Shown: in pieces, positions 9,823 through 18,977 of the stretch
Layout: each line of letters starts with the position of its first letter
How positions within the stretch are numbered: the first letter of the stretch is position 1
Assembly: GCF_003148625.1 (NCBI RefSeq)
Contig: NZ_QGGO01000018.1
Span: 40,747 to 104,746, forward strand
Reading direction: 5' to 3'
Origin: Arcicella aurantiaca
GTDB lineage: Bacteria; Bacteroidota; Bacteroidia; Cytophagales; Spirosomataceae
DNA length: 64,000 bases
Translations under genes and position numbers: made by a program
Notes under the pieces: generated by a model
Seen by the model: the letters and a program-made list of their open reading frames with translations, nothing else
Databases searched by the model: none
What the model was told of the DNA's origin: nothing

Positions 9823-9925
9823 GTCATTGCGAGCATAGAGAAGCAATTTGTTTGAATAGATGAAGAAGAGTTTAAATACTGTTTCTTCATAAGCTAATAG
9901 ATTGCTTCGCTATGCTCGCAATGAC
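9823..9925. repeat. Palindrome between convergent M4 protease and MutS-like genes
   Basis: Arms 9823-9847 and 9901-9925 are complementary except for a few positions and start GTCATTGCGAGCATAG. The core words GTCATTGCGAG and GAAGCAAT resemble a repeat seen between genes in many unrelated bacteria. It fills the gap between two facing stop codons. Confidence 0.85.
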
Positions 9926-9930
9926 ATCAC

Positions 9931-11751
9931 TTACATTTCAATACCAATGCCTTTCATTAATAAACTGGCATTGAAACTATGACAAACGCCAGCTCGAAGT
10001 TTATAATCAAAAACTAAATCTCCGTTTACAACCTCCGAAGAAAAGCTATAATTCTCTACAAAACCTTGCTTTTCAAATTCATCCCCCAATTCCACATCAT
10101 GCGTTGAAATAAAACCAGAAGCCCTTGTTTTGTGTAATTGTAACATTAAAGCTTTTGCTCCATCATGGCGGTCTTTGGAGTTTGTCCCCTTCAATATTTC
10201 ATCTAAAAAGTAAAAAATAGGTAACTGATAACTGTTTACTGCTAACTGTTTACTGTTAATTGCTTGAATTAATGTTTTCAACCGCTTCAATTCTGCATAA
10301 AAAGAGGAGGTATCTTCTTCCAAAGAATCTTGGGTTCGCATACTCGTAAAAATCTGCATACACGAACACGTAAATGCCTCTGCACAAACCACCGAACCCG
10401 CTAAAGCCAAAACAATATTTACGCCCACAGTACGTTGAAAGGTACTTTTGCCCGACATATTTGAGCCTGTAATGATAACGGTTTTTCCTTCGCCTTCTAT
10501 CTCAATACTATTCGTAATTCGCTTCATTTTTCGTATCATCGGATGTCCCAAACTCGTTACTTTTAAAGCAATAGAATCATCTGAAATTTCGGGTTTTACA
10601 AAGTCTGGATTGGCAAAATGTAAACCTGCAAAACTGTTCAATGTCTCAAATTGAGCAATAATCAAAAGCCATTTTGAAAGATTATCTCGGTGTTGGCGTT
10701 TCCAATTTTCCAGTTTAATAAAATATTGAATATCCCATAAAGTAGGAATCCCCACAATAAACATGAAAAATGGATTGGCTCGGTTGCCCAATTTATTCAA
10801 AATGTCTTCTAAAGCCTTAATCGCAGGACTTGCTTCTGATAATTCTGATTGTAATTGCAGCAGTTGCGGGTGCGTAAATGGCTCATTTACAACAGTCTCA
10901 GAAAGGCTTGCGTATGCTTTTAATGCACCCGTCAATCGAAGCGTTTGCTCGAGAGCATTAGAAACTGTTTCGTAGATTTGTTTGCCAATAAACCCATGAA
11001 TTACCAACATGACAAGCGGATAACCGATGGGTAGAAAATCAAAAGCCCAAGCTAAAATTAATGGAATAGTAAGGTAAGGAAGATATTTTCCGTACTGAAA
11101 AATAGGCTTTTTAATTTCCTCATTTTCAGGCGAATTACTCCATTGAAATAATTTGTGTGTCGGTTCGGCAACTTCTTCAATCAAGAGGGCGGAGGCTTCT
11201 AAATTTTGTCTAAAATCAATTTTAGAAGACAATTCTGCAACCATTTCTTGGCGGACTAAAATCTCTGATTTTGTCGCAGGAAATTTCAACCATTCCGCCA
11301 ACATGGCAGAACCTGTAAAAGTATGCGTGCGGTTAAGAAGTTTGAAAATAGATTGTTTTCCGAAAATATCTAAATCTGAACTATAAAAATGATTGCTTTC
11401 GGCAAATTGTTCACCTGTTTCCGCACGAGTAAAAATGTTTTCTAAACGTTTTAATTCGTCTTCATTAAGCCTTGTTAAAGCTCTGTTTTTATCACGTAAA
11501 TATTTTATTTTCAGATGTTTAGAAACAGAAAATAAAAATACCGAAATGCCAATGATAACAACAGGAATGACATAGTTTCCACCCCAAAACAGATTGGTAG
11601 CATAACTAACGGCAATGGTAGCAAGAAATAAAATAGCTCTAAAAATCGCCCATTGATTATACTGTTTTTGGAAATTATCAGCGAGATTTTGGAAGGTGTC
11701 TTGTCTATTTTGAAAGGTTTGTTGAGGAGACATTTGATTGGATATTGCCAC
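9931..11751 (-). CDS. MutS-like ATPase with N-terminal membrane helices
   Basis: A 606-residue protein holding the MutS core and ATPase domains but not the mismatch-binding domain I. Two hydrophobic segments at about 36-78 (AILFLATIAVSYA, VIPVVIIGISVFLFSV) and another pair near 225-260 suggest a membrane anchor, which canonical MutS lacks. Walker A reads GSNMSGKST (429-437), with a serine where MutS has glycine. Walker B and the next loop read FYFLDEILKGTNSKDRH, and STHDVELG follows. Thus it is a Bacteroidota-type MutS-like protein of unknown role rather than the mismatch repair protein itself. A short repeat is inserted in frame at residues 497-510, just before Walker B. Confidence 0.85.
   Translation of the reverse strand: MAISNQMSPQQTFQNRQDTFQNLADNFQKQYNQWAIFRAILFLATIAVSYATNLFWGGNYVIPVVIIGISVFLFSVSKHLKIKYLRDKNRALTRLNEDELKRLENIFTRAETGEQFAESNHFYSSDLDIFGKQSIFKLLNRTHTFTGSAMLAEWLKFPATKSEILVRQEMVAELSSKIDFRQNLEASALLIEEVAEPTHKLFQWSNSPENEEIKKPIFQYGKYLPYLTIPLILAWAFDFLPIGYPLVMLVIHGFIGKQIYETVSNALEQTLRLTGALKAYASLSETVVNEPFTHPQLLQLQSELSEASPAIKALEDILNKLGNRANPFFMFIVGIPTLWDIQYFIKLENWKRQHRDNLSKWLLIIAQFETLNSFAGLHFANPDFVKPEISDDSIALKVTSLGHPMIRKMKRITNSIEIEGEGKTVIITGSNMSGKSTFQRTVGVNIVLALAGSVVCAEAFTCSCMQIFTSMRTQDSLEEDTSSFYAELKRLKTLIQAINSKQLAVNSYQLPIFYFLDEILKGTNSKDRHDGAKALMLQLHKTRASGFISTHDVELGDEFEKQGFVENYSFSSEVVNGDLVFDYKLRAGVCHSFNASLLMKGIGIEM
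10221..10263. repeat. In-frame repeat insertion inside the MutS-like gene
   Basis: The + strand reads tandem words AACTGATAACTG, TTTACTG, CTAACTG, TTTACTG, the same vocabulary as the intergenic AACTGAT array at 25303. It encodes about 14 residues (AINSKQLAVNSYQL) on the minus strand directly before the Walker B segment, without breaking the frame. Confidence 0.75.
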
Positions 11752-11784
11752 TATTTTACTATGAATTAATTTGAGATTTTGTGT

Positions 11785-11839
11785 AACACAGACTTCAGTC
11801 TGTAAGTTTTGATAATATTTACAGACTAAAGTCTGTGTT
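11785..11839. repeat. 21-bp palindrome abutting a stop codon
   Basis: Arms 11785-11805 (AACACAGACTTCAGTCTGTAA) and 11819-11839 pair with one mismatch. The right arm ends one base before the stop codon of the minus-strand gene at 11841. Confidence 0.85.
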
Positions 11840-11840
11840 C

Positions 11841-12476
11841 CTAAATTTTATCAGATTCAACAAAGTGAACACCTAAAAGTCCTTGATTTGCCAGTTTTTG
11901 CATGGATTTTGCCACTTTTGAGGCTTCAATTCCACGATATTTTTTGAGTCCACCAAGTAATAAAGGACTAATGATTTTTGCTAAAAAAATGCCAATTTTT
12001 TCACCTAAACGAAACTCTTTTCTATCACCTAAGAGGAAAGAAGGACGAAGACTTACAAAGTTTTCAAAGCCTAAATCTTGAATTTTCTGTTCTAAATCAC
12101 CTTTTGTTTTTAGGTAAAAATTAGAAGAATTAGCATCTGCCCCGATTGATGAAACCAAAATATATTGTTTTACGCCATTGGCTTTGGCAATTTTTCCAAT
12201 TTCGTAAGGATAAGTACAATCAATTTTATATTGAGCTTCTTTTGAACCAGCCTTTGCCAAAGTTGTTCCGATGGCACAAAACAAATCGTCTCCGACAATC
12301 TTTGAAGCGTCAGGTTTATCAAAATTAATAACTTCTTGAATAAGTTTTGGATGATTGATTCCCAGAGGTTTACGCAAAAGTAAAACCACTTTTGAATAAT
12401 CGGGATTCTCTAAAATTTGCTCAACTAACTCCCCACCAATAAGTCCAGTTGCTCCAATAATAATGGCTGTTTTCAT
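11841..12476 (-). CDS. NAD(P)-binding Rossmann protein (HTATIP2/CC3-like)
   Basis: A 211-residue short-chain-dehydrogenase-like protein. Residues 4-14 (AIIIGATGLIGG) are the glycine-rich dinucleotide loop. YILVSSIGADANSSNFYLKTKGDLEQ carries the Ser and YxxxK-like positions near residues 108-125, as in the atypical SDRs related to HTATIP2. The substrate is unknown. It begins three bases after the stop of the upstream GT2 gene on the same strand, so the two are probably cotranscribed. Confidence 0.85.
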   Translation of the reverse strand: MKTAIIIGATGLIGGELVEQILENPDYSKVVLLLRKPLGINHPKLIQEVINFDKPDASKIVGDDLFCAIGTTLAKAGSKEAQYKIDCTYPYEIGKIAKANGVKQYILVSSIGADANSSNFYLKTKGDLEQKIQDLGFENFVSLRPSFLLGDRKEFRLGEKIGIFLAKIISPLLLGGLKKYRGIEASKVAKSMQKLANQGLLGVHFVESDKI

Positions 12477-12479
12477 AGA

Positions 12480-13214
12480 TTACAATATATTCCAGCTAAT
12501 TCCCATTTTTGCCAAGCGATAACGCAAAGAGACTCTCAATACACCCAAGCCGTATTTAGAACTTCTTACGAAATTGATAGAAGATGCTTCATCAAAATAT
12601 TTGGTTGGGCAAGTAACTTCTGCTATGTCAAAGCCTTTCCAGAAAATCTGAGCAATCATTTCATTATCGAAAACAAAATCGTCATCGCATTTCATAAAAG
12701 GTACTTTTTCTAATACTTCTCTTGAAAATGCACGATAGCCTGTATGATATTCTGATAATTTCTGAGAAAGCATAATGTTTTGGAAAAGCGTCAAGAAACG
12801 GTTTGCGATATACTTATACATCGGCATTCCGCCTTTCAAAGCACCTTTTCCCAAAATACGTGAGCCAAAAACCACAGGGTAAAGGTCGTTGCCAATAATG
12901 GTAATCATGGCAGGCAATAGGAGGGGCGTATATTGGTAGTCGGGGTGAACCATAATAACAATATCAGCACCCAATTCAAGAGCTTTTGTATAACAAGTTT
13001 TTTGATTTCCGCCATAACCCTTATTTTTATCGTGGCGAATAACGTGCTTGATTCCTAATGATTTAGCCACATCAGAAGTATTGTCAGGGCTATGGTCATC
13101 CACTAAAATGACATCATCAACAAGGTCGAATGGAATTTCACGGTAAGTTTTTTCAAGCGTGAGAGCAGCCTTATAAGCAGGCATTACAACGATAACTTTT
13201 TTATTATTATACAT
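12480..13214 (-). CDS. GT2 glycosyltransferase, dolichyl/polyprenyl-phosphate mannose synthase-like
   Basis: A 244-residue GT-A enzyme expected to transfer a sugar from a nucleotide sugar to polyprenyl phosphate on the cytoplasmic face. The N-terminus VIVVMPAYKAALTLEKTY and VDDHSPDNT (38-46) bind the nucleotide. HPDYQYTPLL near 93-102 takes the DxD place, and GYRAFSREVLEKVP marks the acceptor region. There are no C-terminal membrane helices, so it is the short DPM1-like form. It is divergent from a GT-C membrane transferase 139 bases away, which would be the natural user of its lipid-linked product (inference). Confidence 0.87.
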   Translation of the reverse strand: MYNNKKVIVVMPAYKAALTLEKTYREIPFDLVDDVILVDDHSPDNTSDVAKSLGIKHVIRHDKNKGYGGNQKTCYTKALELGADIVIMVHPDYQYTPLLLPAMITIIGNDLYPVVFGSRILGKGALKGGMPMYKYIANRFLTLFQNIMLSQKLSEYHTGYRAFSREVLEKVPFMKCDDDFVFDNEMIAQIFWKGFDIAEVTCPTKYFDEASSINFVRSSKYGLGVLRVSLRYRLAKMGISWNIL

Positions 13215-13352
13215 TTAAGGAATTGATTTCTATGGTTTTCTAATGCTAAGTAATTATATTACAATGACCTACACAAAATAGATGCCATTTATAATTGATA
13301 GACGATTAATATTATTTGTTGGTAAATTAGATTACGCAAATCATTGAAAATA

Positions 13353-14738
13353 ATGAAAATCCTAAATTTTTTCAATAGAGAATCGTCCCTTATGACAATT
13401 CTTTGGACTGGTATAGTGCTAAGAGTCTTGATTTTTATTGTGATGAATCCACAAAATCCAGACCCACACCACGAGGTTTTGGAATTTATGGTTAAAAGTA
13501 ACCGTTTGCCTTTTTCTAATGAACTTTTTTTGGCTTGTCACCCGCCACTTTATTATTTATTGGCACTACCTTTTTATATTCTTGGAGGGTTGAAATGTGT
13601 AGAGTTTTTCGGCTTAATAACTTCGTGTATAAACCTTTGGCTGATGTCAAAGTTGTTGAAGTTGACCATTGAAGATGTCTTAATTCGAAACGTCAGTTTT
13701 TTGTTAGCTACTTTTTTAGGTACTTACGTCATTTATTCACTATTTGTTTCCAATGATACCCTTTCTGTATTGATGGGAACTTGGTTTTTTTATAACCTTG
13801 CCAAATATCTTAAAAATCAAGAACTAAAATACGAAATAATTCTCTCATTGTCAGCAGGTTTGTCGCTTTTGACAAAATTAACTTTTTTGCCTTTTATCCC
13901 TGTAACTTTAGTGGTAATGTTCTTGGTGAGAGTTCGAGGGTCGTTTATTAAAATGTTTTATACGATGGCTCTGTGTGGAACAATTATAGTAGTAACTGGC
14001 ACGTACAAACAATATCAAAACTATCGCTCACAACACCAGTTTTTTATTCATAATCTTGATATTTTTCCACTTCCGAGCAATTCGATATTTTATCAAGGAC
14101 CTAAAAGTTGGTACGATGTCAATATTTTTACACTGATAAAAGACCCCAATTTATCATCTCGAAATCCCAGCATTCATTCTGCTCCATTATTGATGTATGG
14201 TACATTTTGGTACAAACATATTTATTTTGAAAATAACCTAACCTTCGGTAATTACTCGGGTTTTCGGTATATCGGTAGTTTGTTTTTTATCGTCGGAATA
14301 TTGCCTACACTCTTGATTTTGATAGGTTTAGCATTAATGATTCGGCAAATTTTTGTTTTATTATTTACTTGGTTCAAAAACTTTGGTACGGAAATGTTTT
14401 GGCAAAATCTCTTTAAAACAACTTGTATAATTTTGTTATTAGGAAGTGTCGGAACAATGTTTACAGGTATCATCAAGTACAATGACTGGGCGTTTATGCA
14501 CGTTAGATTGTTGGTTCATGTTTTTTATCCCATTGTTTTGTTGTTAGCCACAGGATTAAGTTTTGTGAAAGCCCATTTACCAAAATTGTTACAATATGCA
14601 GTGCTAAATCTTACCATTTTCGCAGGATTAACAATTGTGTATTTTTCAGTAGAAAGTGGTGTTTTGCTGTGGAATTACCTAAATTATGGCAATAAAGACG
14701 AAATTCAGTGGTATGTGAACAGGAGCTTAGGATTATAA
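13353..14738 (+). CDS. GT-C membrane glycosyltransferase (PMT/ArnT-like)
   Basis: A 461-residue polytopic protein with about ten hydrophobic helices. The first periplasmic loop contains NPDPHHEVLEFMVKSNRLP and then CHPPLYYLL, the acidic and PPLYY features of GT-C enzymes using polyprenyl-phosphate sugars. It probably moves a sugar from a lipid carrier to a protein, lipid or polysaccharide in the periplasm. The ATG at 13353 is preferred over an upstream in-frame TTG at 13344. The helicase gene starts 12 bases after its stop, so they may share a transcript. The acceptor is unknown. Confidence 0.82.
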   Translation: MKILNFFNRESSLMTILWTGIVLRVLIFIVMNPQNPDPHHEVLEFMVKSNRLPFSNELFLACHPPLYYLLALPFYILGGLKCVEFFGLITSCINLWLMSKLLKLTIEDVLIRNVSFLLATFLGTYVIYSLFVSNDTLSVLMGTWFFYNLAKYLKNQELKYEIILSLSAGLSLLTKLTFLPFIPVTLVVMFLVRVRGSFIKMFYTMALCGTIIVVTGTYKQYQNYRSQHQFFIHNLDIFPLPSNSIFYQGPKSWYDVNIFTLIKDPNLSSRNPSIHSAPLLMYGTFWYKHIYFENNLTFGNYSGFRYIGSLFFIVGILPTLLILIGLALMIRQIFVLLFTWFKNFGTEMFWQNLFKTTCIILLLGSVGTMFTGIIKYNDWAFMHVRLLVHVFYPIVLLLATGLSFVKAHLPKLLQYAVLNLTIFAGLTIVYFSVESGVLLWNYLNYGNKDEIQWYVNRSLGL

Positions 14739-14750
14739 ACAATACCCAAA

Positions 14751-17700
14751 TTGGCAGAAAATACATTACAAACTATTCTAAAATCGTATCAAAAAAGACT
14801 AACCAATCTGACTTCGAGAAATAAGTCATTATTATTACTTAGTCTTTCTTCGGAACAGTTTTTAGACATCAACGAACTTGATTTTTTACAAAATAAATCT
14901 TCATTCAACGTCATTGAGCAACTAATTGCTCAAAAAAATACCATTTCTCTTTGCGACACTCACGACCCCCGTTACGAGCGTGTCAATGAGGTAAGTAAAC
15001 GCCTACGGAAGATTTCGAGAACCGAAAAATTTATAGAGGAAGAAAGAGGTTCGGAGGATTTATACGTAGGTTTTCCTATCGTGAAAGGCAAGTTTTCAGA
15101 CGGAACGGTGGTTCGTTGTCCGCTGATGTTTTTTCCTGTTCATCTCACGCAAAAAAATGAAACGTGGCAACTCAAAACTCGTGAGGAAGCCGTTACGCTC
15201 AATCGGAGTTTTTTGTTGGCGTATTCTCATTTCAATCAAGTACAGATTTCGGATGAATTTTTGGAGCAGAGTTTTGAAGATTATTCCAAAGATTCGCTTG
15301 AATTTAGAACCCAACTTTACGAATATTTACGAGATTCCCCTTTAAAAATTGATTTCAACAAAGACTTGTTTGTCAGTCAATTAAGCTATTTTGAGAAACT
15401 CGTAAAAGCTGATTTGGAATTAACGGAACGCAACGGCGAATTAAAATTATTCCCTCAGGCAGTTTTAGGAATTTTCCCACAAGCAGGCTCATTTTTAGTA
15501 CCAGATTATGAGGAGTTAGTGATTAGGAGTTTGGGGTTAGGGGATAGAGGTTTTGCAGACGTTGAGGGATTAATCACTCCTCCCGAAAATTCTAATAAAT
15601 ATGAAAATAATTTAGAATGCTTATTCCCTAAACCTCTAATCTCCAATTCCCAACCCCTAACCCCTATTAAAGAAGAAAACCTTTTAACGCCCTTTGCCGT
15701 TGATGCTACCCAAGAATTAGCTTTGCAACAAGTCAAATTGGGGGCTTCGTTGGTGGTTCAAGGTCCTCCCGGAACGGGTAAATCTCAACTGATTTGTAAT
15801 TTGGTGGCAGATTTTACCGCAAGGGGTAAAAAAGTGTTGGTCGTTTGTCAGAAACGTGCCGCCCTTGATGTGGTGCAAGAACGCCTTTCGCAAGCGGGTA
15901 TGCGTGCCTTCGTGGGCAATGTGCATGATTTTAAAAATGACCGAAAAGATTTGTACGAACAAATTTTGTCTCAAATAGAACAAATCGAAGAATATCAAAA
16001 ACTGAATAATAACCTTGATTCCATTTTTTTAGACCGTAATTATACCCAAGAAAGTCGCCAAATAGACAAGATTTCGGAGGTTTTACAAGAGTTTAAAGAC
16101 ACACTTTTTGATAGTTCAGAATGTGGAATTTCAGTAAAAGAATTATACCTGACAAGTTCGCCCAATCAGGCAAGTTTGAATGTAGAAAATGAATATAAAA
16201 GGTTTAAATTAAGCGAGATAGAAGGTTTTGTTAGAATGTTCAGTCAGTATTTGAATTATCAGAAGAGGCTATCTTTTCCAACTGATAATGAAAATGTTGA
16301 ACCCAATGTTTTTTGGCAAAATAGGCTTTCATTTCAAAATCATAAATACTCAAATGTCGCATCAATAAATCAAATAATTGACGATGTTTTCAGTTTTGTA
16401 CAAAACCTTGAAAGCTTTTCTTCTAAAAAGCGAGATGACTTTGAAGATTTGAAGGCAATTTCTTCTGAAAAAGAGACTTTACAAGTCATTTTGAATCTCT
16501 TGAAAAATGAAAAATCGTATGAACTTTTCAAAAGATTAATTAACGAAAAATCAAAAATAAATGCTTCAAAATTAGGAGAATTAGAAGCACAAGTCGGGGC
16601 TTTTTTTGCAGGACAAGGCATTGAAATTACGTTGCCAAGTGCCAAATTATTACCAATTCTATCAAAAATTAACGGAGCGATTGATACAAAATCTAATGCT
16701 TTGGGAGGATTATTTTGGGGCTTTTTCTCAAAAGAAAAGGCTGAAATCCAAGATGTTACAACGGCAAATGGTTTGAGCCTTTCGTTAGATGATTTACAAA
16801 AACTACGAGAAAGAATCCAAAATAGAGTTGGCTTAGAAAAATGGTGGAGTGAATGGACTGATTTATTCGAGAATAAGCAAAATAACGTTGACGACGAACC
16901 TGTTTGGTTGCGAAAAGGCTACCGTTGGTTTGAGCGTAATTTTCAGCAATTATATCAAGTTGTTGATGCAATTAAGCATTGGAAATCAGCAATAAAAAAG
17001 GTGAAAAACAACCATGAATTATCGGTTCAAGTTCTGACAAATTCTCTTGATTTATCATTTTCTGATTTTCAAAAACGGCTTAATTGTTTTATTCAAAAAT
17101 CGAATCAATTGTCTGAAAATCAGATTGTTTGGAAGCAAAACTTATCGTCAAAACAAATAGATTTATTGGCAAATTCTACCAATATAGAGCGTATTAAAAC
17201 GTACCTGAAAGAGAATTTTGAATTACTCCAAGAATCCGATGAATTGAAAGCGTCGTTTAGTCGTAGCGAATGGAAAATTGTGGAGAAATTTTTACCAGAA
17301 AACGAGCCTGTTGATACATTTTTGAACAGTTTAAAATTAGCTTGGATTGAACACATTGAAGGAAAATATCCAATTCTTCGGAGTGTCAGTTCTTTGAAAA
17401 TCAGTCAATTGGAAAGTGATTTGCAAACATCTGTTCAGAAAAAACAAGCTTTTAGTCAAGAGATTTTATTGTTGAAATTACGGGAAGAAACATACCGAAA
17501 TTTAGAAAAAAATCGACTTCAAAATGTGGTAACTTACCGAGATTTAAAGCACCAAGTTTCTAAAAAACGCAAACTTTGGTCGGTCAGAAAATTGATTTCT
17601 GAATATTCCGAAGAAGTTTTTAAACTTGTTCCGTGTTGGTTGGCTTCTCCCGAAACTGTCTCCGCAATTTTTCCTTTGCAGACGAACGACAATCAACCTT

Positions 17701-18800
17701 TTTTTGATTTAATAATCTTCGATGAAGCCTCACAATGCTTTGCCGAACAAGGTATTCCTGCTTTGTTTAGAGGAAAGCAAATTGTCATTGCGGGCGACTC
17801 TAAACAATTGCAACCGAATGATTTATACCGAGTTCGCTTTGAAAATGAAACCGACGATTTACCCGAATTAGAAATTGATTCGCTCTTGGATTTGGCTTGC
17901 CAATACCTTCCACAAACGCAATTGAAAGGGCATTATCGTAGTCGTTCTTTAGATTTAATTGATTTTTCTAACCGATATTTTTACAAAAATACTTTGTCGC
18001 TATTGCCTGATTTTGAGGATATTAATCTTCAAAAGCCTGCAATTCAGTATCTTAAAGTTGATGGCGTTTGGGAAAATAATACAAACCCAATAGAGGCAGA
18101 ATCCGTGATTAGTTTAGTTGAAAAATTGTCTAAAGAATCACCCGAAAAGTCAATTGGAATTGTTACCTTCAATGCCAAGCAACAAAGTTTGATTCAAGAT
18201 TTAATAGAAGCAAAAACTCGAATTTTCAAGCATCCGCTTTTTATCAAAAATATTGAAAATGTACAGGGCGATGAGCGAGATTTCATTATTTTTTCGGTAG
18301 GTTACGCACCCGATTCGAAGGGAAAAATGAGTATGCAATTTGGCTCTTTAAACGCACAAGGAGGCGAAAATCGGCTAAATGTTGCCGTAACCAGAGCCAA
18401 AGAAAAAGTATTTGTGGTGAGTAGTATTTTGCCAAATCAATTACGAGTTGAAGATGCACAAAATGAAGGTCCGAAACTGTTGAAAAGCTATTTAGAATAT
18501 GCACTTATGGTTTCGGAAGGAAAGTATGAATCCAAACCTTTTCGTTCTGAAAAATATCAGACAAATTGGTTGTTGAAAGAGCAATTATTATGTACAAATG
18601 ATTTATATTTCAAAGAATTGCCATTCGCAGATTTAACGGTAAAAAACGCTCAACGATACGAATCTTTAGTGCTTACCGACGATGATTTATATTACGAAAG
18701 TCTATCGCCAAAAGAAACTTTTGCGTACATTCCTGCGGGTTTAAGAGCCAAAGGTTGGGCTTTTGAAAGGATTTTTAGCCGACAATTTTGGAAGAAGTAA
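14751..18800 (+). CDS. Large superfamily 1 (Upf1/DNA2-like) helicase
   Basis: A 1,349-residue SF1B-type helicase. The N-terminal 240 residues resemble the DUF4011 region found before such helicases. Motif I is QGPPGTGKS (337-345), motif II IIFDEASQ (about 988-995), motif III IVIAGDSKQLQP, and motif VI LNVAVTRAKEKVFVVSS (about 1,210). Residues 380-960 between motifs Ia and II hold a long coiled-coil insertion. The start is a TTG, 12 bases after the preceding stop. No nuclease or defence partner is adjacent, so a role in DNA repair or in an unrecognised defence system cannot be decided. Residues 254-306 are encoded by an inserted palindrome. Confidence 0.85.
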   Translation: MAENTLQTILKSYQKRLTNLTSRNKSLLLLSLSSEQFLDINELDFLQNKSSFNVIEQLIAQKNTISLCDTHDPRYERVNEVSKRLRKISRTEKFIEEERGSEDLYVGFPIVKGKFSDGTVVRCPLMFFPVHLTQKNETWQLKTREEAVTLNRSFLLAYSHFNQVQISDEFLEQSFEDYSKDSLEFRTQLYEYLRDSPLKIDFNKDLFVSQLSYFEKLVKADLELTERNGELKLFPQAVLGIFPQAGSFLVPDYEELVIRSLGLGDRGFADVEGLITPPENSNKYENNLECLFPKPLISNSQPLTPIKEENLLTPFAVDATQELALQQVKLGASLVVQGPPGTGKSQLICNLVADFTARGKKVLVVCQKRAALDVVQERLSQAGMRAFVGNVHDFKNDRKDLYEQILSQIEQIEEYQKLNNNLDSIFLDRNYTQESRQIDKISEVLQEFKDTLFDSSECGISVKELYLTSSPNQASLNVENEYKRFKLSEIEGFVRMFSQYLNYQKRLSFPTDNENVEPNVFWQNRLSFQNHKYSNVASINQIIDDVFSFVQNLESFSSKKRDDFEDLKAISSEKETLQVILNLLKNEKSYELFKRLINEKSKINASKLGELEAQVGAFFAGQGIEITLPSAKLLPILSKINGAIDTKSNALGGLFWGFFSKEKAEIQDVTTANGLSLSLDDLQKLRERIQNRVGLEKWWSEWTDLFENKQNNVDDEPVWLRKGYRWFERNFQQLYQVVDAIKHWKSAIKKVKNNHELSVQVLTNSLDLSFSDFQKRLNCFIQKSNQLSENQIVWKQNLSSKQIDLLANSTNIERIKTYLKENFELLQESDELKASFSRSEWKIVEKFLPENEPVDTFLNSLKLAWIEHIEGKYPILRSVSSLKISQLESDLQTSVQKKQAFSQEILLLKLREETYRNLEKNRLQNVVTYRDLKHQVSKKRKLWSVRKLISEYSEEVFKLVPCWLASPETVSAIFPLQTNDNQPFFDLIIFDEASQCFAEQGIPALFRGKQIVIAGDSKQLQPNDLYRVRFENETDDLPELEIDSLLDLACQYLPQTQLKGHYRSRSLDLIDFSNRYFYKNTLSLLPDFEDINLQKPAIQYLKVDGVWENNTNPIEAESVISLVEKLSKESPEKSIGIVTFNAKQQSLIQDLIEAKTRIFKHPLFIKNIENVQGDERDFIIFSVGYAPDSKGKMSMQFGSLNAQGGENRLNVAVTRAKEKVFVVSSILPNQLRVEDAQNEGPKLLKSYLEYALMVSEGKYESKPFRSEKYQTNWLLKEQLLCTNDLYFKELPFADLTVKNAQRYESLVLTDDDLYYESLSPKETFAYIPAGLRAKGWAFERIFSRQFWKK
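15512..15668. repeat. In-frame palindromic element inside the helicase gene
   Basis: Left arm 15512-15554 (words TTAGTGATTAGG, GGGGTTAGGGG, ATAGAGGTTTT) and right arm 15625-15668 (AAACCTCTAATC, CCCAACCCCTAACCCC) are imperfectly complementary around a 70-base spacer. The element encodes about 53 low-complexity residues just upstream of motif I, and the reading frame stays open. Confidence 0.75.
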
Positions 18801-18805
18801 ATTTT

Positions 18806-18966
18806 TGGCACGCAGATGACACAGATACTACGTAACGCAGATTTTCACAGATTTCAAAAAGAAATGATTGTTTATTGGATATAATTTTAAATGAATATTT
18901 TTACAGCAGTTATAAAAATCTGTATAAATCTGCGTTGCGAAGCATCTGCGTTATCTGCGTGCCATA
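18806..18966. repeat. Palindromic element, CGCAGAT family
   Basis: Left arm begins TGGCACGCAGATGACACAGA and the right arm ends ATCTGCGTTATCTGCGTGCC, each arm holding several copies of the CAGAT word. It starts six bases after the helicase stop codon and ends 11 bases before the UbiA-family start. A second member of this family is at 27488-27637. Confidence 0.85.
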
Positions 18967-18977
18967 CTTACAATAAA

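Noticed and set aside
14751..18800. Helicase as part of a known anti-phage system
   Set aside because: No nuclease, methyltransferase or other defence partner lies beside it; the neighbours are a glycosyltransferase and a prenyltransferase.
18891..18977. Upstream start of the UbiA-family gene
   Set aside because: The added 29 residues are encoded by the right arm of a palindromic element and do not look like part of the enzyme.
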